Assembly: GCA_023405565.1 (NCBI GenBank) | Contig: JAEXXW010000525.1 | Location: 1-5,484 of the forward strand | DNA length: 5,484 bases | Origin: Pseudomonadota bacterium | GTDB taxonomy: Bacteria; Pseudomonadota; Alphaproteobacteria; Rhizobiales; Xanthobacteraceae | Direction: 5' to 3' | In this document: positions 1-5,484 of the stretch, piece by piece | How the letters are laid out: every line of letters begins with the position of its first letter | Numbering within the stretch: the stretch's first letter is position 1 | Made by a program: the position numbers and the translations under genes | Notes under the pieces: model-generated | The model's database searches: none | What the model was told of the DNA's origin: nothing | What the model saw: the letters and a program-made list of their open reading frames with translations, nothing else

Positions 1-322
1 CGCTGGAAGGGCATTACAGTGCAGTTTTATCTGCCTCGCGACAATTCCCATACGGATATCGGCACGATCTTCCATAGCGTTAAGGCAGACGGCTCCCTGG
101 AAAAGGAGTCGCAAATGAAGTTCGCGCGCAATTCGGGTTACGCCTTTGCGGTCGGCACCGATACGTGGCATTCGGCCGATCCTGTCCACACTGCGGTCGA
201 TACGCGGGACAGCATCCTGCTCACATATTTTGTGGATTCAGGGATGCTGACAATCCTCCGCAACCGTGGCAAGCGCTTCGGCAATTTCATCCGCAACGAA
301 GTGCGGCAAATCACTCGCCGAT

Positions 323-324
<2 letters not shown>
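1..324 (+). CDS. 2OG-Fe(II) oxygenase-like protein, C-terminal part (5' end outside window)
   Basis: The reading frame is open from base 1 to a TAA at 322-324, giving 107 visible residues; a GTG at base 19 is in frame but is probably internal, because coding sense continues upstream of it. The visible part looks like alternating beta strands of a double-stranded beta-helix: a strand ending in FYLPRD (about residues 9-14), a GTIFH turn (21-25), then GYAFAVGTDTWHSADPV (46-62) and RDSILLTYFVD (69-79). A histidine in WHS (57) followed 12 residues later by an arginine (69) fits the distal iron-binding His and the 2-oxoglutarate-binding Arg of Fe(II)/2OG oxygenases. The proximal HxD pair would lie upstream of the window, so activity cannot be judged. 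The tail (about 85-107) is basic. It converges on eno with only 18 bases between the stop codons. The substrate is unknown; a cupin-type or non-catalytic relative is possible. Confidence 0.6.
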
Positions 325-1674
<1,350 letters not shown>

Positions 1675-1678
1675 TCAA

Positions 1679-1698
1679 AGCGCTCACGCAAGAGTGCT
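1679..1698. repeat. Imperfect inverted repeat in the divergent control region
   Basis: AGCGCTC (1679-1685) and GAGTGCT (1692-1698) form a 7-bp inverted repeat with one G:T pair and a 6-base centre. It overlaps the tentative -35 element of eno (1686-1691). It could be an operator half-site pair, or chance in GC-rich DNA. Confidence 0.3.
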
Positions 1699-1768
1699 CG
1701 CATACCGCGAAACCCAGCTTGACGCTGTCAGAGGTGGCATAGAACTTTTGCGCCGACTGATTGCCTGA

Positions 1769-1774
1769 CGGGGG
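1769..1774 (+). promoter_or_regulatory. Weak Shine-Dalgarno that decides the caspase-like start
   Basis: A G-rich run (ACGGGGG around 1768-1774) lies about seven bases before the ATG at 1782. The alternative in-frame TTG at 1761 has no purine-rich site before it and would put seven residues ahead of an otherwise well-formed signal peptide, so 1782 is preferred. Confidence 0.45.
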
Positions 1775-1781
1775 CTATTTC

Positions 1782-3326
1782 ATGCGGTTCATTGCAGGTC
1801 TGATTTTGCTGTTTGGTGTTGCCGTCAATTCCGCTTATGCCGCCGACCGGGTAGCCCTTGTCATCGGAAACAGCGCCTACCGGAACGCACCGGTTCTCGC
1901 CAATCCCAGGAACGATGCCACCGACATTGCCGCGTCACTGCGCAAGCTCGGCTTCGATGTCGTGCAGGGATTGGATCAGGACCGGCTCGGGATGGAGAGC
2001 TCGATCCGGACGTTTGTGACACGTTCGCGCGGCGCCAAAGTCATTGCCTTCTTCTATGCCGGGCACGGCCTGCAGGTCGACAACATCAACTATCTCGTCC
2101 CTGTGGATGCAAAGATTGAGAATACAACGGACCTGAATTTCGCGGCGGTCAGCCTCGATTATGTGCTGCGGCAAATGGATGCCGAACAGCGCATCAATCT
2201 CGTCTTCCTCGATGCCTGCCGTGACAATCCCCTGACGAAAAGCATGGATCGCAAACTGGCGACACGATCGGCCAGTGTCGGCACCGGTCTCGCATCGACC
2301 AAGGGCTCGATCGACACCATGATCGCCTTCGCGACCCAGCCCGATAACGTGGCGCTCGATGGCGAGGGACGCAACAGCCCGTTCACGACGGCCCTGCTCA
2401 AGCATCTGCAGACCCCGAACATTGAGATTTCGAGTGTACTCCGGCGCGTGCGGACTGACGTCGTCGCGGTTACCAAGGAACAGCAGATCCCGTGGGATCA
2501 CTCGTCGCTGCGCAGCGATGTCGTGCTACTGCAGCAAGGCGGCCAGAAGACCGGAAGCATCGCCGAGCAGATCGCGACCGATGGCATCCGCGCCACGATA
2601 CCGGAGGCCCAACTCATCGCCGGCGAATGCGATCGTCTCGCGGCCGATCCCTATTCGCGGAACAAGCCCGCTAATGTTCGCGGCGTTCACTACAAGAAGG
2701 TGACCAAGGAGGCGGTGCAGGCCTGCGCCAAGGCGGTGGTGGCCGACCAGCATAATGGCCGCCTGCACTATCAGTTCGGCCGCGCGCTCTATTATGGCGC
2801 CGGCGACCACACCAAGGCGCGGATCGTTTTCAAGGGCGCCTATGAATTCGGTGCCACGGAAGCCCTGACCGAACTCGGTCGCATGGACTTTTTCGGTCAT
2901 GGTGGCCCGCAGAGCTATGCCAAGGCGCTGGCCACCTTCGAAAAGGCCGCCAAGGAAGGCGACGCCAGCGCGATCAAGAATCTCGGCTTCATGTATCAGC
3001 TGGGGCGCGGGGTGAAGGTCGATTATGCCCGTGCGCTCAAATACTACGCCATGGCGCCAGACCATCCTGTGATCATGAACAACCTCGGCGTGCTCTATTC
3101 GCTCGGTCAGGGCGTGCCGAAGGACCAGGTCAAGGCGGTCAAGCTGTTCGAGCAGGCCATGCTCGGCGGCGACGACAGCGCTCCGGCCAACCTCGCCTCG
3201 CAATACGAACAGGGCGAAGGTGTACCGAAGGATCTGCAGAAGGCGCGCATTCTTTATGAGGTCGGTGCCACCTATGGCGACCAGATTGTACAGCAGGCGC
3301 TGGCGCGGCTGAAAGGAGCGCGCTAA
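1782..3326 (+). CDS. Exported caspase-like (peptidase C14) protein with Sel1 repeats
   Basis: The 514-residue product begins with Met-Arg-Phe, a hydrophobic stretch (about 4-15) and a likely signal peptidase I site after Ala-Tyr-Ala (18-20), so it probably acts in the periplasm or outside the cell. Residues 21-250 form a caspase-like p20 domain: RVALVIGN (23-30), the catalytic His95 in FFYAGHG, NYLVPVDA (103-110), the catalytic Cys146 in FLDACRDNP, and a C-terminal QIPWDHSSL (235-243). Both catalytic residues are present. A linker (about 250-325) holds a Cys-Asp-Arg-Leu motif (Cys283) and Cys315. From about 325 to 500 come four Sel1/TPR-like helical repeats plus a divergent first one, with motifs such as LGFMYQLGRGV (401-411), LGVLYSLGQGVPKD (435-448) and YEQGEGVPKD (475-484). 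Family knowledge suggests cleavage after basic or acidic residues, with Sel1 repeats as a protein-binding scaffold; the substrate is unknown. It lies nine bases upstream of queF. Confidence 0.88.
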   Translation: MRFIAGLILLFGVAVNSAYAADRVALVIGNSAYRNAPVLANPRNDATDIAASLRKLGFDVVQGLDQDRLGMESSIRTFVTRSRGAKVIAFFYAGHGLQVDNINYLVPVDAKIENTTDLNFAAVSLDYVLRQMDAEQRINLVFLDACRDNPLTKSMDRKLATRSASVGTGLASTKGSIDTMIAFATQPDNVALDGEGRNSPFTTALLKHLQTPNIEISSVLRRVRTDVVAVTKEQQIPWDHSSLRSDVVLLQQGGQKTGSIAEQIATDGIRATIPEAQLIAGECDRLAADPYSRNKPANVRGVHYKKVTKEAVQACAKAVVADQHNGRLHYQFGRALYYGAGDHTKARIVFKGAYEFGATEALTELGRMDFFGHGGPQSYAKALATFEKAAKEGDASAIKNLGFMYQLGRGVKVDYARALKYYAMAPDHPVIMNNLGVLYSLGQGVPKDQVKAVKLFEQAMLGGDDSAPANLASQYEQGEGVPKDLQKARILYEVGATYGDQIVQQALARLKGAR

Positions 3327-3335
3327 GAGCCGGAC

Positions 3336-3815
3336 ATGGCTCGCAACAAGAAATCCCAGTCGCTGTCATCTTCCGGCCTGCAGCTCGGCCAGACCACGGT
3401 GCTCCCGTCATCGCCCGACAAGGCGGTCCTCGACCGGGTGCCGAACCCGCATCCCGACACGAACTATGTCGCCCGCTTCACCATGCCGGAATTCACCGCG
3501 CTGTGCCCGATCACCGGTCAGCCGGACTTCGCGCATTTCGTCATCGACTATGTCCCGAACAAGTTTCTGGTCGAGTCGAAGTCCTTAAAGCTCTACCTGA
3601 ACGCGTTCAGAAACCACGGCTCGTTCCATGAAGACTGCACAGTTTCTATCGGCAAGCGGTTGGTTTCGTTGCTGAAACCGCGCTGGCTGCGGATTGGTGG
3701 TTATTGGTATCCGCGCGGCGGCATGCCGATCGACGTGTTCTGGCAGGCGGGCAAATTGCCGAATGGTGTGTGGGTGCCCGATCAGGGCGTCGCGCCCTAT
3801 CGCGGCAGAGGTTAA
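3336..3815 (+). CDS. queF: NADPH-dependent 7-cyano-7-deazaguanine reductase (preQ0 reductase)
   Basis: QueF reduces the nitrile of preQ0 to the amine preQ1 with two NADPH, a cytoplasmic step of queuosine synthesis for tRNA wobble position 34. The 159-residue product has the length of the short, single-domain (YkvM-type) class. It carries the nucleophile Cys57 in [13 protein letters not shown] with acid Asp64, the family motif ESKSLKLY (80-87), and the substrate-binding His98-Glu99 in GSFHED. The start is fixed: the upstream gene's TAA (3324-3326) is in the same frame, three codons before this ATG, and the next Met (50) would cut into the active-site region. The Shine-Dalgarno is poor; an AAGGAG at 3313-3318 is about 17 bases away, so coupling to translation of the upstream gene is plausible. 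No other queuosine gene is visible here. Confidence 0.96.
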   Translation: MARNKKSQSLSSSGLQLGQTTVLPSSPDKAVLDRVPNPHPDTNYVARFTMPEFTALCPITGQPDFAHFVIDYVPNKFLVESKSLKLYLNAFRNHGSFHEDCTVSIGKRLVSLLKPRWLRIGGYWYPRGGMPIDVFWQAGKLPNGVWVPDQGVAPYRGRG

Positions 3816-3817
3816 AT

Positions 3818-3840
3818 CCGCCGGCTTGTCACGCCGGCAC
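3818..3840. terminator. Possible weak terminator between queF and the transporter gene
   Basis: GCCGGC (3820-3825) and GCCGGC (3833-3838) can pair across a 7-base loop in the 39-base gap between the convergent stop codons. On the minus strand the stem is followed by GGATTTAACC, which has only three T residues; on the plus strand there is no T tract. It may act weakly, or termination here may be Rho-dependent. Confidence 0.3.
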
Positions 3841-3854
3841 TGACGCTGTTGCGG

Positions 3855-5027
3855 CTAGCTTTTGCCCATTGGCTTGGCGCGGTGCAGCCGGCTGGCGCAG
3901 ACATAGCCGACAATCGCGATGATGATCGCTCCGGCTACCAGCATCGGGTTTGTCCCGACATGGGCGAAGCCGATGCCATAGACGATCGGGCCGACCGCCT
4001 GCCCCAGGAAGAACGCCGCCGAATGCAGCGCCATGGTCGACCCGCGCGCGGTCGGCGCAAGCTCGGTCGCGTAAACCTGGATGCAGCCATGCAGCCAGTA
4101 GAAGCCGAAGCCAAGCAGGACAAAATTGGCGAATTCCAGCGGCCATGGCAGGCGCCAGGTCAGGATCAGGCAGAAGGCCGCCATGATCAGTCCGCCGCCA
4201 ATCATCATCTTGCGCTCGCCGAGCAATGCCAGCAGCCAGCGCACGCAGAATGTATAGACAACGGCGCCGATGCCGAACCCGGCCAGCACGATGCCGGCGA
4301 TCGACGCCCTGTTCTCGCCGGCCTCATGCAGCAGCGCCGCCATATGCGGAAAGATGCCGAACACCACCAGCGATTCGATGAACACCGCGCCGAAGCAATA
4401 TTTCGCCAGCGGATTGCCGAAGATCGCCTTGTAGTTCGGGCCGAGTGTCGACAGGTCGAAGCCCTTCGTCACCTCCGGGGCGCTTGCGCGAAAGCCGATC
4501 ACAATCGCAACGATGCACAAGGCGCCCATCGAGCCGACCACGACGAAGACCGCCCGCCAACCCGCCAGATCACCGACGATGCCTGCGAGCGAAGCACCCA
4601 GAAGATTGCCGGTCATGGTCGCCGCCAGCAGGCGGCCGATCGCGACCTGCCGCTGCGCCATTGGAATACGGTCGCCGGCAAGCGCCAGCGAGGTCGGGAA
4701 AATCCCACCCGACGCAATGCCAGCCACGACGCGGGAAATCGCCAGAACCGTAAAGTTCGGTGCAAGAGCGCTCACCGCGGCAGACAGCACCAGCAGCACG
4801 AGGCAGATGCTCATGAGCCGTGTCTTGCTCCTCATGTCGGCCAATGCGCCGAGTACCGGCTGCACGATGGCGTAAGGCAGCGCAAAGGCAGTCGACAGCA
4901 AGGCGGCCGTACCGACATTGACCAGCAATCCGTCGGCGATCTGCGGGATCACGGGATCGACGGAGCGCGTGAACAGCGACGTCACAAAGACGAGCAGAGC
5001 GATGACGGCAAGTTCGCGGTTATTCAT
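3855..5027 (-). CDS. Major facilitator superfamily transporter
   Basis: The 390-residue product is very hydrophobic, with about 12 membrane segments in two six-helix halves and a hydrophilic middle loop (about 180-205), the usual length for an MFS permease of the inner membrane. The loop between helices 2 and 3 carries the MFS signature as GALADMRSKTR (60-70). Helix 4 and its loop read SRVVAGIASGGIFP (98-111) then GDRIP and a QRQVAIG segment; the second half has ELAPTARGSTMALHSAAFFLG (322-342). Overall it resembles the DHA1 drug-efflux type, but substrate and direction cannot be read from sequence. An in-frame stop codon (complement of 5037-5039) lies four codons upstream, so the ATG at 5025-5027 is the first possible start; it sits just before helix 1. 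No Shine-Dalgarno precedes it. It follows kdsA by 51 bases on the same strand with no clear terminator between, so co-transcription is likely. Confidence 0.92.
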   Translation of the reverse strand: MNNRELAVIALLVFVTSLFTRSVDPVIPQIADGLLVNVGTAALLSTAFALPYAIVQPVLGALADMRSKTRLMSICLVLLVLSAAVSALAPNFTVLAISRVVAGIASGGIFPTSLALAGDRIPMAQRQVAIGRLLAATMTGNLLGASLAGIVGDLAGWRAVFVVVGSMGALCIVAIVIGFRASAPEVTKGFDLSTLGPNYKAIFGNPLAKYCFGAVFIESLVVFGIFPHMAALLHEAGENRASIAGIVLAGFGIGAVVYTFCVRWLLALLGERKMMIGGGLIMAAFCLILTWRLPWPLEFANFVLLGFGFYWLHGCIQVYATELAPTARGSTMALHSAAFFLGQAVGPIVYGIGFAHVGTNPMLVAGAIIIAIVGYVCASRLHRAKPMGKS

Positions 5028-5078
5028 GTCGGAGGATCAGAGGTGTCGGAGCGGCGCGCGTTTGGCACGCTGTCCGCA

Positions 5079-5484
5079 TCAGCTTTTTGCGAGGCGGTCA
5101 AACGCCATCAACTTTTTCAGGAGGGGTTCGAGGTCTTTCAGCGCAATCATGTTCGGACCGTCGGACGGCGCATGGTCCGGGTCCTGATGCGTTTCGATGA
5201 ACACGCCGGCGACGCCGACAGCAACGGCGGCGCGCGCCAGCACCGGCACGAATTCGCGCTGTCCGCCCGAAGAGGTGCCCTGCCCGCCGGGCTGTTGCAC
5301 CGAATGGGTGGCATCGAAAATCACCGGCGCACCGGTCTTGGCGAGTTCAGGCAAGGCGCGCATGTCTGACACGAGCGTGTTGTAGCCGAAGGATGCGCCG
5401 CGCTCGGTCACCAGCACGCGGGCATTTCCGGCGCCGGTGATTTTCTCGACGACATTCTTCATGTCCCACGGCGCAAGGAATTGT
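5079..5484 (-). CDS. kdsA: 3-deoxy-8-phosphooctulonate synthase, C-terminal part (5' end outside window)
   Basis: KdsA condenses phosphoenolpyruvate with arabinose-5-phosphate to Kdo-8-phosphate in the cytoplasm, supplying Kdo for the inner core of lipopolysaccharide. The window holds the last 134 residues of a protein normally about 280 long; the frame is open to the window edge, where it reads [14 protein letters not shown]. Family blocks that follow are [15 protein letters not shown], the [10 protein letters not shown] block with its conserved His, [22 protein letters not shown], and [18 protein letters not shown]. The order and spacing match E. coli KdsA (GYDNLVVDM, DVTHALQ, ASGG, EAHPDPEHAKCDGP). 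The metal-dependent or metal-independent class cannot be assigned, because the diagnostic N-terminal Cys/Asn residue lies outside the window. The ATG at 5460-5462 is an internal Met, not the start. The transporter gene lies downstream on the same strand. Confidence 0.97.
   Translation of the reverse strand, partial: QFLAPWDMKNVVEKITGAGNARVLVTERGASFGYNTLVSDMRALPELAKTGAPVIFDATHSVQQPGGQGTSSGGQREFVPVLARAAVAVGVAGVFIETHQDPDHAPSDGPNMIALKDLEPLLKKLMAFDRLAKS

Noticed and set aside
1761..1781. TTG start for the caspase-like gene, 21 bases upstream of the ATG
   Set aside because: It has no Shine-Dalgarno, is a rare start codon, and would add seven polar or aromatic residues before the signal peptide; the ATG at 1782 is better placed.
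1935..3203. Minus-strand open frames of 188 and 225 codons within the caspase-like gene
   Set aside because: The plus-strand frame has a signal peptide, the caspase dyad and Sel1 repeats; the antisense frames have no recognisable motif.
1782..3815. Caspase-like gene plus queF as a defence system
   Set aside because: The protease appears exported, queF is a housekeeping tRNA modification enzyme of the short standard class, and no phage, toxin, nucleotide-sensor or mobile-element gene is nearby.
3816..3854. Strong bidirectional terminator between queF and the transporter
   Set aside because: The 6-bp GCCGGC stem lacks a real T tract on either strand, so only a weak terminator is listed.
3849..5369. 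Long open frame of 506 codons on the plus strand, antisense to the transporter and kdsA
   Set aside because: Its translation is rich in Arg, His, Gln and Asp with no recognisable domain, and it overlaps two genes with clear family motifs. It is a typical antisense frame of high-GC coding DNA. A GGAGG followed by GTG at 5043 inside it does not rescue it, because it runs straight into kdsA antisense.

Overview
This is a chromosomal stretch of roughly 60% or higher G+C from an alphaproteobacterium, most likely Hyphomicrobiales. The taxon is inferred from the style of the enolase, KdsA and caspase/Sel1 proteins and from kdsA and eno sharing an orientation; no rRNA or other decisive marker is present. 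I see six protein genes (four complete, one cut at each window edge), no tRNA or rRNA, no insertion sequence, no CRISPR array and no broken gene.

Layout: (1) 1-324, plus strand: the 3' end of a gene whose product looks like the C-terminal half of a 2-oxoglutarate/Fe(II)-oxygenase-like beta-helix protein. (2) 343-1623, minus strand: eno, complete, ending in a clear intrinsic terminator shared with its stop codon. (3) 1624-1781: a divergent control region. (4) 1782-3326, plus strand: an exported caspase-like (peptidase C14) protein with C-terminal Sel1/TPR-like repeats. (5) 3336-3815, plus strand: queF, only 9 bases downstream and probably co-transcribed. (6) 3816-3854: a short convergent gap with a small inverted repeat. 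(7) 3855-5027, minus strand: a 12-helix major facilitator superfamily transporter. (8) 5079-5484, minus strand: the 3' part of kdsA, reading towards the transporter and probably co-transcribed with it.

The ordinary metabolic genes are eno (glycolysis, which makes phosphoenolpyruvate), kdsA (which uses phosphoenolpyruvate to make Kdo-8-phosphate for lipopolysaccharide) and queF (queuosine for tRNA). Between the co-oriented kdsA and eno sits a block of transporter, queF and caspase-like gene. The least understood gene is the exported caspase/Sel1 protein. I found no convincing new multi-gene system; the most useful leads are this protein and the position of its block between kdsA and eno.
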